Assembly: GCA_003550305.1 (NCBI GenBank)
Contig: QKYT01000054.1
Span: 107,453-169,918, forward strand
Reading direction: 5' to 3'
Length of the DNA stretch: 62,466 nt
Source of the DNA: Glomus cerebriforme
Taxonomy: Eukaryota; Glomeromycota; Glomeromycetes; Glomerales; Glomeraceae
Shown: positions 13,448 through 25,370 of the stretch, piece by piece
Layout: every line of letters begins with the position of its first letter
Position numbering within the stretch: position 1 is the first letter of the stretch
Translations under genes and position numbers: made by a program
Notes under the pieces: generated by a model
The model's input: the letters and a program-made list of their open reading frames with translations, nothing else
Told to the model about the DNA's origin: nothing
Databases searched by the model: none

Positions 13448-13912
13448 TGTCTTTTGTCAATTTATTTCATTTAATTATAAAATACCTTTTAGTTTAGCGA
13501 GGGTTTCATGTAATTTAATAGTTTATTTTTTTTTATTTTAGTCAGTATAATCTATTAAAAAAGTCATAGCATATTACATTTGCATAAAACCTTTATATGA
13601 CCGTTAGTTCATTGCAAAAATTTACTTTGATCGCAGCTGCCTCTGGTGGGTACAGTCAGACAGACATTATGGTATCAGTGTATTTATTTTGCCAACTGTC
13701 TGTCTATATGATGATTGTTGAGATGATTTACTATATTTGTTGCATTGCCAAATAAAAAACTTGTATAAAGACTAATCACTTTATTTCCTCACGTGCTTCT
13801 TTTTATCTCAAAAATATCACCAATCTCCCAACTGCTCCCAAGCCATTTTTCTTGATCAATTAAACAAGTATGTTGAAGCATTCTATAAAAGATAAATGTT
13901 CAAATATGTTCA
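13448..13912. other. 3' flank of RPS23 and of the Fanzor-like relic, with a stem-loop
   Basis: Contains the RPS23 3' end and the sequence downstream (leftward) of the Fanzor-like ORF. A perfect 9-bp stem, AGACAGACA at 13658-13666 against TGTCTGTCT at 13697-13705, encloses a 30-base loop. In IS200/605 and IS607 elements the guide (omega) RNA maps to this side of TnpB, so this is a candidate location, but nothing more in the sequence proves it. No gene seen. Confidence 0.35.
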
Positions 13913-15450
13913 AGTATATCTGAAAACGCAGCCATGTGAATGATTATAACATTGTGTACGGATGGATTGTAATACATCAATAATATAAGTATTGCTATTA
14001 ATTCCTGCATGATCTCCGGAGAGAATCAAGGCTCCATCGAGCAAAGTCCAGAGAAAAATTCCCCAAGCGTCATTAATATCTCTATCTATTTCTATATCAC
14101 AATTCTTGCAATTGTACATTTCTAACCCTCCAATCTTCTGAATATTTCCACACCAACTACATGTCTTCATTTTGAATTACCACATGGGTTCCTTTCTCTT
14201 TTGCTTTTGAAATCAAACATTGTTGAAACTTATAATGAGACCAACAAAGTATCTTTTTAACTGTTTTTCTTATCTTTCGTATTTTTCTGTTCACCATATT
14301 TGAAACCTCAAAAGGGAGAATAATAATTACATCAAATTCATTAGTTAAGAACTTGATTGTTTTTCAATGAATCTTATTCTGCAATTGTTTGATTTTTTTT
14401 TGCATACGAAAGATAGCATTGTCAATATATAATGCTTTCTTTTTCTTTCGTTTTGAGGTTGAAGATGCCAGTTTGTCTTTTTTTGATATAAAATCATTCA
14501 TATGTTTACATAAATGAAAGATATGTCTATCATATTCTTCTATTTTACCTGCATCTTTTGTCAAGAAATACCATGTGAATGGAACAAACTCCTGGATCAA
14601 TTGAAACAACATGAACTTCTGCTTATGTTTCACAGAAATGTTTTTGTGTCTCATAAACCCATGCAAGTTTCCACTCATTTGTTTAATAGAAATAAGTAAG
14701 TTTACTATTACAAGAAATTTTATAAGGAATAGGCCATTTATTCTTTTTATGCTTTTTTTTTCAAAATGCAAAGGCCATAAAGCACATTTATTACTGTTTA
14801 ATATTGTGGTAGGCTTATGATGATGTGAGGTATACATTGATGGAATATACAGATAGGTGACATAAAAATGATCCCATATTTCCCATATCGAAGATAAAAA
14901 ATTTTGAGCACGAATGGTAACAGTTTGTCATAAATCTTTATGAGTTTGAAATAATAAAGAACTAACAGATTCACTTTGTGCATGTTGAATATTTCACTTA
15001 ATAATCTCATTTCTAGCAATTAATGCTTATATTTGCAGGAGAAACATTTAATGTTCTGCATAGTTGCATTCCTAAACAAACCACAGCTCTCAAGAATATT
15101 CTCTCACCCCAAATAGCTAAATTAATAAGATTCTTATCATTTATTTTGTCAATATTTATTCCAGCTCAGATGTCACTAAATAAAGAAAGTTTTTGTTGAT
15201 GACTCATAGAATTTATATATTTCTTTTTTTTTGATACCATCTTCCTTTGTGAAATAATATCTTTTGCTCCACTTTACTATAGAATTATAAGTAAACCTTA
15301 CCAATATTTCAATAATTGTTTTTGAAAATAATTGGGATATATCTTAACTAGTAGTGTACAATTGAGAGTTTCTTCTGAGCATGCATGCTCTTGTCACACT
15401 GGCTTTCCTCTTCTTGCTTGTTTTACCTGTTTTAACATTTTTGTTGTTGT
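13913..15450 (-). pseudogene. Fanzor/TnpB-like RuvC nuclease, decayed
   Basis: Read leftward, pieces in shifting frames line up as one Fanzor (eukaryotic TnpB) protein. First comes a KIYP...QK start near 15330, then a YTSHHHKPTT segment near 14830. RuvC-I follows near 14600 as VSIDPGVCSIHMVFLD with its Asp kept. Next are a basic helix with KRKKKK and KKIKQLQNKIH (stop near 14364) and RuvC-II as FDVIIILPFEVSNMV with its Glu kept. A four-Cys zinc ribbon (CSWCG and CKNCD) and RuvC-III (EIDRDIND, Asp kept) end the protein between 14170 and 13913. TnpB/Fanzor proteins are RNA-guided DNA nucleases. Several stops and frameshifts (for example after KRCR, after KIH and just before CSWCG) rule out a working protein. 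The recombinase upstream on the same strand makes this a Fanzor of the IS607-associated type. Catalytic residues surviving amid breaks suggest fairly recent death. Confidence 0.85.
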
Positions 15451-15451
15451 A

Positions 15452-16060
15452 GGGCAGCTCTTTTTCTTGCATTTGATAGATAAAGATAGTGTTGATCGCA
15501 AGGATATCCTGGAAAAGTTTATGCTCATCGGAGGTTGTATCGTTGAAGAGAACACTAGTTTTGTAGTGTAGAGGGAGAGCATATACTGGATGAGATCAAA
15601 GGCAAACCGGCAGAGTCAGTCACGATGGGTAACCACAATTTTTGAGACCATTCTGTGACTTATCCATTCCAATAAGGTCTTAAGTCCCGGTCATTTGAAG
15701 TTGACATCTGAGCCGATGTTGCTGATGAGTTCATAGGTTTGGAAATCAGGTGCTGAAGAGTTGTTTCTGCCATTCAAGGTCTTCTTTTTGCTTGGCACTA
15801 GAGACTTAAACATAGAGGAAACCTTTCTTGGCAGTGGAGGTGGAGGTGGTGGCGGTGGTGGTGTTCTCAACATTTTGTGAAGTCAACTCTGGAAAAATAG
15901 AAGATATGTTGTAAAGATGAGTACCAGAAGGAGACATTTTAGCAGTAATCTTTCCTTGCTTTAACCAATGATGCATGGTGTCTGATGAGATACCAAGTTT
16001 CTTAGTTGCTTGGTGTGCGGATAAATACATAAGGAGAGAAAGACGATTTTCGATTTTCAT
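15452..16060 (-). pseudogene. IS607-type serine recombinase with MerR-like HTH, decayed
   Basis: The first about 84 codons from 16060 are open and give a MerR-like helix-turn-helix: YLSAHQATKKLGISSDTMHH, WLKQGKITAKMSPSGTHLY. This is the N-terminal DNA-binding domain typical of IS607 TnpA resolvases. The catalytic core follows in broken frames: VSSAKQKEDLEWQ with the nucleophile serine near 15815, ELISNIGSDVNFK, PGLKTLLEWI, then IVVTHRD followed by a stop where family members have Arg, LCRF, and a DEHKLFQDILAI tail near 15510. A short GGT/GGC-rich run near 15840 has expanded between the two domains. IS607 recombinases insert with little target preference and leave no inverted repeats or target duplication, so element ends cannot be read off. 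It precedes the Fanzor-like ORF directly, as in intact elements. At least three stops or frameshifts are visible. Confidence 0.85.
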
Positions 16061-16583
16061 TGATAAGTAATACTAAGCAACTGTATTACTTGTATTACTA
16101 ATCAAAAAATTGCAACGGTAATATATTGGATTTCGAAGTCATTACTATATACTGTATACGCGAAATTAGCAAATTTTATATAAAATTTTCACAATTACAA
16201 ATATATCCCAGAATTAACTTGATAAGTCATATAAATTCAGATACATAAAAACTCAGTAGTTCTAATTCTGGCCGGAATTAACATATGACCATTTTTTATT
16301 TACTCCACTATTAAATATATCAATTTCTCAATAAACCGTGATTTAAATCAGCGGTTATACATTTTTTAACAATAAAGTCAATAAAGTGGAGAGCAATGAG
16401 TTAACATGAACTCATGCAAAAATTAATACATCTATTACTGCGGAAACCGAGAGATTTGATCCGATAACACCAAAAAAGTTTCTTAAATAACGTGTTAATT
16501 TTCTATATTTGTATTGATTCGTTTTAATTATAAATAGTCGAAGGTTTTTGATTCTTTCCATTTAATTTACAACTTAACTTACG
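16061..16583. other. Intergenic DNA, promoter side of the next gene
   Basis: AT-rich, no gene seen. It separates the IS607-type relic (transcribed leftward) from the DUF7918-like gene (rightward) and presumably contains one end of the mobile element. Confidence 0.4.
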
Positions 16584-17565
16584 ATGAAGTATAAAAATTA
16601 CAAACTGAACATTTTAGTGAATGATAAGCCTCTTAGAGAATATAAAATACCTGATTCGGATCTTGGGGTAAATTAATATTTTTTTTATGTTCTTTAATTA
16701 TTAAAGATTAATTAAGCAATTTTTTTTATTTTTTTGATAGTTCAGTATTAATACAGCGCAGAAGTCGTATGTACTTGATAAAAAAAAACGAAAGATTATT
16801 AGGTATATGAATAACGGATTAAAAAAATTCCTATAATTAGAAATTTTAAAGTTCTTATTGTTATTTTATTATAGTCCTTTAACCACTTTTGTTGCTGTGC
16901 CTAAACCTGGGACTCCATATAAGATTCAATATTCAACAGCTGATGGTGGACCATATAAGGCAAAAGTCTTTGTAGATGGTCAAAATGATAAAGGTTATAC
17001 CCATTTTATTACCGATATGCCATTTATCAAGGAAGGTTTTTGTAATAAAGATTGTAGTATGAGACACCAATTAGTATTTGATAAAACTGAATGGACTGAT
17101 TATACAGATGAATCTAATGTTAAATACGGAGGACTTGGCATAATTTCTGTTTATTTTTATAAAGCAAAATTCGTGAAACGAATTGGATCTGATTATAGGA
17201 GATTGAAGTTAGGACGAGACTTAAAACAAGTTAAAGTATCTGAGACTAAGAGTAACATCGACATTACACTTACTACAAAATTTGATGGAGGGGAAGTTAT
17301 CAAAAAACCTAAACCAAGCGAAGACACACTAACAAGAACAGACAAGGAACCAATAGCAGTTCTCCACATTAATTATCGTCCTGTTGATTGGTTTATTTCA
17401 AAAGGAATTTCAGTTAAACAATCACTAGTGGTTGATTTTGATGTTCCAATAAAAATAGAGAATGTTCCTATTGGAGCGGATAAAAATAAGCATAATTACC
17501 GTGAAATAGTCGAATTGATTGATACTGATGATACTGATACTGATGATGAAACAATGAAAAATTAA
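16584..17565 (+). CDS. DUF7918-like protein of unknown function
   Basis: Three exons, 16584-16667, 16741-16802 and 16875-17565, give about 278 residues. The N-terminal 200 residues look like a compact beta-rich domain: a SPLTTFVAVPKPGTPYKIQY strand region, then a VFVDGQND turn, a Cys pair in FCNKDCSMRHQ, and YGGLGIISVYFYKAKFV. This VDG...FxI..YFY arrangement resembles the DUF7918 family common in basidiomycetes and glomeromycetes. That match is from memory of the pattern and is tentative. The tail is acidic with a DTDDTDTDDE run. No signal peptide or membrane segment is seen, so it is probably cytosolic or nuclear. All exons join in frame and there are no internal stops, so it looks functional. 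Function is not known. Confidence 0.7.
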
Positions 17566-17845
17566 AGATTGATGCAATTTTTTCACAAAATTTTTGGACA
17601 AACAGATGGAGGTTATATTATCAACAAGTTATTAGTTATGAAAAAAAAACAAATATCTGATATTATGAATGAATGTGTGTCTAATAAATAAAAATTTGAT
17701 GTTTTGAGAAATTTATATTTTGATTTATTATATTCTTTTCATATGTATATATCAAAAGTTAAAAGTTATAAAAAACTAAAATTTGCAACGCAGAAATCTC
17801 TAAAATCAATTCACATGATGCTGGTTAAGCGCAGAAAATATTATC
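17566..17845. other. 3' flank, no gene seen
   Basis: Carries the 3' end of the preceding gene, including an AATAAA-containing stretch near 17688, and then unremarkable AT-rich DNA. Confidence 0.4.
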
Positions 17846-18075
17846 AATGATCAACAAGACAATACCACTGAAGCAGCATACCATAATAATTTAATAGAAT
17901 CTCATCCGAATTTACCTCAATCAATGCTTTTATCGAGGCTCTCCAAAATGAAATGGTTCAACATCATCAAAGACCTGAGCTAGTTGAATCTGATCAGTGT
18001 GGCAAATCTTTAAATCAATCACATACAAGAGTGAGGGAAAATCACAGTTTATTTGATAACTTGGTGCCTTTTATA
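17846..18075 (+). pseudogene. C-terminal remnant of a DDE-type transposase
   Basis: Two frames read NTTEAAYHNNLIESHPNLPQ and then, after a frameshift, FIEALQNEMVQHHQR. The order N-N...E..H..L...HPN...FI..LQ.E is the C-terminal signature I associate with MULE/ISXO2-like (FLYWCH-linked) transposases. Nothing recognisable remains upstream, so only the tail of a copy survives. Moderate confidence in the family, high that it is not a gene. Confidence 0.5.
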
Positions 18076-19615
18076 ATATTTTACTAATATATTTTTACTT
18101 TGGAGTAAATGTGCCTTCACGTAGCAATGGAAAATCGTCTTAAGCCTATATAGATAATTTTAGTGGGAAACAAAATAAATTCTCTAATACATAGCATGTA
18201 TAAAAAACCTGATCTCAATGTTGAACCAGAGATAGATTTTCCGTGTCTATGATGTCAGTCATGGCATAGCATTCATGTGAATCAAGGTTGATCATAATCG
18301 CAGACTAAATAAATAGTGATCTATCACAAAAACAATTATCCGTGACGTTCATTATGATCACAATAATCAGTTATATTAAACTTATCATTGATTTATTAAA
18401 CCAGTTTCATTTATATAAAAATTCAGATTCAATTGATTAACTAGTTAAACTCAGATTTTTATAAACTGATTCTAAACTTTACTTATAATTTATATTCATC
18501 AAATCAGATTTTTTTTTATATACTGTAGATATATTTATTTAGTATCTTAAAAAATATGCCTTTTATAATTTTAACTGCTTTGTTTTTTTACTATTATAAA
18601 ATTATTTTTTACAGATATTTCCTTATATATATAGTGTATTATAAAAAAACTAAAATTAAAAATTTGCACTAATATGCATACAGAATAGCTTACTAAAAGT
18701 TTATAATTATTATTAATAACAAATTAAAATAAAAATATTTTAGTAATTTTTTATAATTAATTCATTATTTAACAAAAAAAAACAAAATAATATACCTAAT
18801 GATGATATTATTTTGTAATCTTTGTATAATTTATTATTATAAATTATAATAATATTTAAAATAAATTTCCATTTTTTTGTTACAAATAACTTTAAATTGT
18901 TAAAATTTTTTTAATCAGCTTTTTATATTAATTTTAGGGAGATTTGATTGGATTCAATTGAAATTATTTTTACTATTATAAATTTTCTCAAAGTAAAAAG
19001 CAATTTATAATTATAAAAATTATAAAAATGTAAACTAAAAATTTAATTTTAAATAATAAAAATTGAACTTATTCATGCATTTTTGTAATCTAAATATTTT
19101 TTATTATATACTAAAATTATAATAATTTGAATAATAAAATTTTATTATTTTATTATAGAAAATTTATTAATGTATACATAGTATGTGGACATTACTACAT
19201 GATATATATCTGTATCATGATAAATATAGCTGCGTCAATAGTAGTATTACACATTTATTTACATTATGATTTATTTGCATTATGATAGAACTATTTACAT
19301 CATAATCATAAAATTTTATTGTTAAAATTACATTGTCTCTTCTTTTTTGCTTGTTTATCTATGTTGTTTGACCTTTTGGTATAATCAAGATGAATAAAAC
19401 AGAATAAGAAAATGTAAGTTGTGATAAATAATATGATGCTTTACTTTCAATGGTAAATTACATACTACATATAATTTTCTTGTTGTATATGTTTCCTCTA
19501 TCTTTTGTTCTTTTGTTGTATATATTTTTCTATCTTTTTCTTTATCTTCTGTTATATATATTTCCTCTATTTTCTTTATCATCAATTATCTAATTAAAGA
19601 ATCTGCCTAACAGCT
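18076..19615. other. AT-rich intergenic DNA, no gene seen
   Basis: Long A/T runs, stops in every frame; a short ORF at 19385-19585 is Lys/Glu/Thr low-complexity and is not supported. Confidence 0.5.
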
Positions 19616-19619
19616 TAAT

Positions 19620-22558
19620 GAAATGACTCCAAATTTATTTATTGATGATGAAATGGATCCAAATTCACCCATTGATGATGAAACGAATACAAATCTATTC
19701 ATTTATAATAAAATAAACAAATCCAATGAACCAGATAAGCTATCTGATTTTTTAAAATTAACTTTCAGACTTATCTTTACTAACTGAAAAGACTTCAAAA
19801 ATTGGATATATAGATTTGCATTAAAAGAGGGTTTCAGCTATAAGATTAGAATAAGTGAAATTATTCAAAACATAATGTGAAGGGCTACTTACAAATGCGT
19901 AAAATTTGGGACTCATAATCCACAAACTATATCAGATCTAATAAAGCAATGCAATGCTTATTTCCAATAAATACTATATTCTTAGAAACTTAATGTCACT
20001 CATTTAAAAACAGGAGTTGTAAAAATAAACTCATTTAATAATGAACATAATCATCTACTTATCCCGATGATTTAAGAAATATTCAAAGTTGATAAAGAAA
20101 ATGTTGGCTAATATAAAAAAGTATGCCATCCAAGGACGAATGGATTCAGTATCTATATATCTTCTATTAAGGTATAACTATCTAGATCAACTTATTCACA
20201 AAATAGATTTGTATAATGTGATTTATTAGTTTTGACAAAAACATAATTTAGGAGATGGAGTTGCCTCTCAAATGTTTTAATTATTAATGGACTGGAAGAA
20301 TTTAGAGCTGCTTTAAGTTATAAAGACATGATTAGATCTAATCTCAAGAAAGTTAATTTCTCTCTTATGGATGTCACCTATATAAAGAGAATTATACAGT
20401 AAGTATAATAACATTATTATAGTTGATAGTACTTATAATATAAACTAATCAGATGATCTTTTATATTGTAACCATAATTGATAATAACTACAAAACCAGA
20501 ATCGTAACATGCATGATAATTGAAGATGAAATACTGAATACTTATTAGTGGATATTTAGTATATTCACCAAAATGGATGTTTCTTTAGGAGTCATTTTTT
20601 CTGATTCTGATTTTTCTTTGATTCATTTGATCAATGATATTTATTTTAATACTCAGTATCTACTGTACATAGTATTTCACATAGATTTGAACCTTCAGAA
20701 AAACTTAAAGGAAAACTGGACAGTCAGTTTGAGGAATTCTGTCATAAATTTTATGTATATTGCAATTCTCTTTATGAAGAACTATTTAAACTTTAATGGA
20801 GACAATCAGTAATAGTTGACTAAAACTCTTTATAGTACTAAGAATTTGTGAGTAGTATCTTGGATTTATAACTGATTTACAACCAGTGTTCAAAGCACAT
20901 AGTGAATCGAATCAATAAATAGTCATATACATCACTGGTCAAAAACTGATCTATCTTACAGATATCTTATAAATATTGGATACCCAAAATGCAGAAAATC
21001 TGCTATACATCGGGTACCCAATATGTATACTATAGAATTAAAAAATACAATTTATTAATTATCTTGCTATCCAGTGATCATAAAAAGATGAAATATAGCT
21101 CATTCGATTCNCCTCACTGAGACGTATTGAATGGTACTAATTTCGCATTTCTAGGTATGATAGATGCTGAGATATTTGATAAATTGTAAAAAATCAAACA
21201 AAAAATGCAATATCTTGATATCTATCATATCTAGAAATGCGAAATTAGTACCATTCGATACGTCTCAGTGAGATGAATCGAATGAGCTATATTTCATTGT
21301 TTTATGATCACTAGATAGCGAGATAATTAATAAATTGTATTTTTTTTTAATTCTATAGTATACATATTGGTACCCGATGTATAGCAGATTTTCTGCATTT
21401 TGGGTACCCAATATTTATAAGATATCTGTAAGATATCTGTAAAATAAATCAGTTTTTGACCAGTGTATGGCAAAGTAGATCATTTTACATTATTATGTAA
21501 TCTGTTAGTTAGTATTAATAATCATATAAAATGATGAACATTTTGAGCAATTTGAAGTTAAATGAAATGCCTTACCTATGATTGGTATACTGATGCTAAA
21601 TATAAGATTTTTCAGTCAAGTAGATACTATTATCAAAGAATTTTTAACTCCAACAATGCTTGGAAAACAAAGAGGCCAAATGAATCAATCTGTATGTTAT
21701 GACATTAGTCAGATCACAGATTGGCATTATTTGATGGAGATAAAAATCATTTCAAAATTTATTTGAAATAGAATGCAAATTTGCAAAGGGTAAATTGCAA
21801 AATTTATATTTACTAATCTCATTATTTTTGATCGATTTATGATTATAGATAAAAACTGATAATGAAGAAATAAGTATAGGAATCAGAGAACAAGAGCAAG
21901 ATATAAGGCAAATTCTTTTGCAATTGTTGGTTTCAACTATACCAATGGAAGCAATTCTTGAAGTGTGGAATGTACGAGCAACTAGCACACAGGAAATCAG
22001 ACATTATATAATTCTACTTAACGAAGGCATGCATCTATACACTTGTTTCCTTTTAATTAATAAGGAATTGGTATGTCAGCACTTTTTCCATGTCAGTACT
22101 TACTCTAGACTTGCCACCTTTCACATATGAATGATCCCAAATTGATGATATATAAATCCTGATGTTGAACTGAATGATCTCCTATAACAATATTCTTTTA
22201 TCCCAGTATGTAATAAGATATAATCAGAATATAACATACCATTCAAAAATCCTATCACTTTTCAATACTTCTTTTCTATTTGGATTGATTTATGTGATAT
22301 TCAACCATCCCAATCAGCCATAAGCTCACCTAAAGCTATGTATGTGGAATTGGCCAGATTATCAAAAAAGGCTATTGACTGTGCTCTTAAAAGCAATACC
22401 AGCCTCTTGGTCTTTTCAATCTGTAGGGTGAGAAAAAGGGTGGGGTTTCTTTTTTTCAAATAAATATGAGAAAAAAAAGGCTTGTCAAAATTGCGCAAAA
22501 GAAATGGTGCAGTACCTTCAGGATAATCTAAATGTTTTGGCAAATTATTTTCCATGAT
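19620..22558 (+). pseudogene. MULE/FAR1-like transposase, decayed and interrupted by a MITE
   Basis: Fragments in three frames follow the order of a MULE transposase with an N-terminal FAR1-type domain. ALKEGFSYKIRISEI (near 19820) is followed by VVKINSFNNEHNHLL (near 20020), the Cys/His DNA-binding part. YKKVCHPRTNGFSIY and SSIKV come next. The DDE region is represented near 20575 by GVIFSDSDFSLIHLI with the DSD motif. HIDLNLQKNLK and VQST..IESINSHIH (near 20890) follow. After the MITE at 20933-21465 the protein resumes with IGILMLNIRFFSQVDTIIKE and VSTIPMEAILEVWNVRAT. It then has C-F-L-L-I-N..LVCQHFF (a SWIM-like Cys/His site) and AMYVELARLSKKAIDCALK near 22330. Many stops and shifts. MULEs move by cut-and-paste; FAR1-related proteins can be domesticated, but this copy is dead. 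Confidence 0.85.
20933..21465. mobile_element. MITE family A, copy 2, nested in the MULE pseudogene
   Basis: A 533-bp element with the same ends as 4959-5490 (CACTGGTCAAAAACTGATC and its complement) and the same long inverted arms. It sits between the SINSHIH segment and the FFSQVD segment of the transposase pseudogene, so it arrived after that gene did. TA lies directly after the right end, while TACAT precedes the left end. One N is present at 21111. It differs from copy 1 at scattered positions in both arms, so the two copies are not from one recent event. Confidence 0.9.
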
Positions 22559-23148
22559 GTTCAGCAAAAAGTACTTTATATTATATTTAGTGATGCATGT
22601 AGGATATACAGTTAAAAATAAAGCCCGATATGGGCAAGATATACAAATGCTTTATTAATATATGTTTGAAATACAACTGAGAAAACACTATTTTTCTAAT
22701 TGCCGAGCCGGGACACTATGTCACCTGGGCGCAGTAGAATGTGACGCAGTACTATACGGTTCCTTAAAACTTCAGCAATTACATAATCGGTATCATCTAC
22801 AGTTAGATTTAAGACTGGAGGGATATATTTTACCCGCGCTAATTTTTTCTTTATCTATAGATTTGAAAATTCTAACTTTCATTCTTTTTTTCAAAGCATT
22901 ATTCATAAAAATCATATGACAAAAATTTTGCTGATATTGGGTCAGGAAATCCTATCTTTTGAGACACAGAGACAAGTAATTTATATTTTTTTTCATATCT
23001 ATTAGTAACAGCGATTACGTCACAATGAAGCATGCACGAGTTAAAAATAAAGTGCAATTTGATGGTTAAGCCTGGACAAGGATGCAGACGTTTCAAAGTT
23101 ATACACTAAGTTTTTTTTACATTTTCTAATGAATTTTAATTAGTCATT
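22559..23148. other. Intergenic DNA, no gene supported
   Basis: A slightly GC-richer island near 22700-22770 stands out from the AT background, but its short open frame has no recognisable domain. Confidence 0.4.
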
Positions 23149-24242
23149 TCATTTCATTTCTGAAGCAATACAATTTGTATTAAGCATATCAAGGTGATAG
23201 GTTATTTGAGTTTCATGTCGTTGATTCAAGAAAAAAAGTCCGCCTCCCCTCTGGTGAACATAAGTAAGTTGGTCTAGTACATCATTCCCGACCAGAGAAG
23301 AATCCACCTGATCACCGGGGTCTCGTTCCCACACGCGAAGCGTGTTGGTCCGGAGCCATCTGCTCCAATTATTATTATCCCCAATAAATATTTCAAATTG
23401 GTCATTAGCTAAAAACAATCTAGCAGGTGCTCCATATCCAGTTGCAGGATCCGATTGTCTTGCCCACCCAGCTGTTCCTGGGTGTGCACGGACTTCATAG
23501 GGTAGTATCGTTTCTGGAGCACCTGTATCAAGAACTGTCTTGTAAAGTTTATTCGCGTTTTTTGTATCATTAAATTGATAAGCAAGCATCATAGAACTTG
23601 TATTTGCAGCACCAACTCTTTTAACTCGAAAATAAAAAAGCTAAATAGAATTATACAGATTAAGAAAGATAGGTTTAAATATATCAAACCATATATTCTC
23701 CTCCATCACCAGAACGCTGGGAAAGTACTGCTCTCGCTGCAGGAATTTTAGCAATTTCTTCACGAAGTAATGAATCAACTGGGAGATAAAGAGCGCCAGG
23801 CATTTCGCGATCGAGATTTGACAGTTGCTGATTTATCTTCTTTTTTCCATATTTAGCTACACTTTGTTTGTACACCAGCACCCAGTCTTCTTTATGCTCA
23901 TTAAACAATCCCTTGTCAAGACTATCGTAAAAATAAACGCAATTGAGTGCGTATTCTTGGTCATCTTCGGTTACATCGATATCAGAGAAAGCCCAGAAGA
24001 CCTGATCTCTGGCGTATTTAGGCATAGAAGTAGGCCACCTAAAATTATCTCCCATACGATCTATAAAGACGTTAGCCAATTAAGCAATAGTATATTAAGA
24101 AAATTTTGGTCGTACCTAAAAACCTCTGTGCCTCACCAGTCTTTTTTTCATACGCACGAAGGGAATTCAAAGTTTCGGGTGGAGTGTCAAGATGAAGGAA
24201 GTCTAATTCCTCGATGATTTGAATTTCTTCAGATGTGGCCAT
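23149..24242 (-). CDS. Retropepsin-like aspartic protease domain protein
   Basis: Three exons on the minus strand, 24242-24116, 24060-23690 and 23640-23149, give 329 residues from the ATG at 24242. The frame stays open upstream to a plausible acceptor at 24364 (Thr/Ser/Glu-rich codons), so the true start may lie in a further exon. The N-terminal 165 residues are hydrophilic and unrecognised. Residues around 205-215 read VLDTGAPETILP, the catalytic loop of single-lobe (retropepsin-type) aspartic proteases, and SSLVGNDVLDQL near residue 290 matches the second hydrophobic-hydrophobic-Gly element of the fold. Such a domain acts as a dimer. No Gag, reverse transcriptase or integrase surrounds it, the introns are spliceable, and there are no stops. 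This suggests a host gene, perhaps domesticated or of Ddi1-like ancestry, rather than a retroelement piece. Substrate unknown. Confidence 0.75.
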
Positions 24243-24364
24243 ATTTTTTTGTCTCGTATTAGCTGAAGTACCTTCTTCATTCCCAGCTGAAGTGTCTTCG
24301 ACATTAACAGCTTCAACATTAACGGTCTCGCTTGCTGGGGTAATAATGGTAGACTTGCCTTTAG

Positions 24365-25370
24365 CTGTAATTAGCAGAATATCAGCACAATATGATTGAA
24401 AGTTCTACATTAAACCTTGTAAAAAGTCGAACCTTTCTTTCTAGAAAATATTTTTCTGAGTTTTTTTCATGTTTGTAACGAGTGCTGATCAACTCATGGC
24501 ATGATTGATTGATACTTCAATACACGTCAATCGGATCATATGATATGGATCACATGATCTTTTTGACTTTTTAATACTGCGCCAAATTTCGCACGTGCCA
24601 ACGATCGATTTCCATATACTGTATGTTAAAAGAGTAATATGTCCGTTTTATTTTGGAATATCTATAGAAGTGGAAAATTCGATTAACATCATGATGACAT
24701 GTTCCAAGAAGCTAGCCGAGTAATCAAACTAACATATGTTATTATCACTTTGTGGATTACACAAGTTTGTTTGATTGTTAATATCAATAATAGTAAATAA
24801 AGGGTTTGATTAGATATATTTCGTTTGATTTCTTTTTGATTTACTTGCACAAGGTGGATAAATGGATTTACTAATTAAGGCCTCACCTTTTATATGATTT
24901 GTAGTGCGTCTAAGGATTAATTTTTGAAATGAATCTTGGGGGGAATTATGTTATGATTCATCACGAAAATCAGATCAACGAATACTCCTTAAATTTATAA
25001 TAGACACTGGAATAATGTCTCTGGATCAACAAGGAGATCTTTTTTATTATTAATACAATTAAAAGCTTGAGTATATGCGGGAAATTTTGGAATAAATTAT
25101 ATAGTGTAATTACTTTCTTCTGTGATACATGGTGACGTTGTTTTTTGAATGATACTGTGCATTTATCAAGTCCAGATCCATGGATGAAAAACTGATCGAG
25201 AAACATTAGCATCCCACATTCTCCTAAACACATACTAGATATTGATATGTAAATATATTGCGCTTAATGCACCTTTGCTTTATTGATTGTAAATAAAAAA
25301 AAATACATATTTTGTTCATACTGTGAAATAATGCACTTACCAATACTTTTTTTTGCAATAATACCATCAC
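24365..25370. other. Upstream region of the protease-like gene, no further gene supported
   Basis: A possible 5' exon of the protease-like gene around 24410-24470 cannot be fixed because the visible ATG there runs into a stop. An open frame at 24970-25233 (minus) has no domain and low-complexity hydrophobic ends. Confidence 0.4.

Noticed and set aside
15691..15873. Open frame with a run of nine prolines
   Set aside because: It is an alternative frame of the decayed serine recombinase; the proline run comes from the expanded GGT/GGC tract read in that frame, while homologous recombinase segments extend across all three frames.
22662..22919. 85-codon frame in a slightly GC-richer island
   Set aside because: No recognisable domain, no splice extension and a low-complexity hydrophobic end; kept as intergenic.
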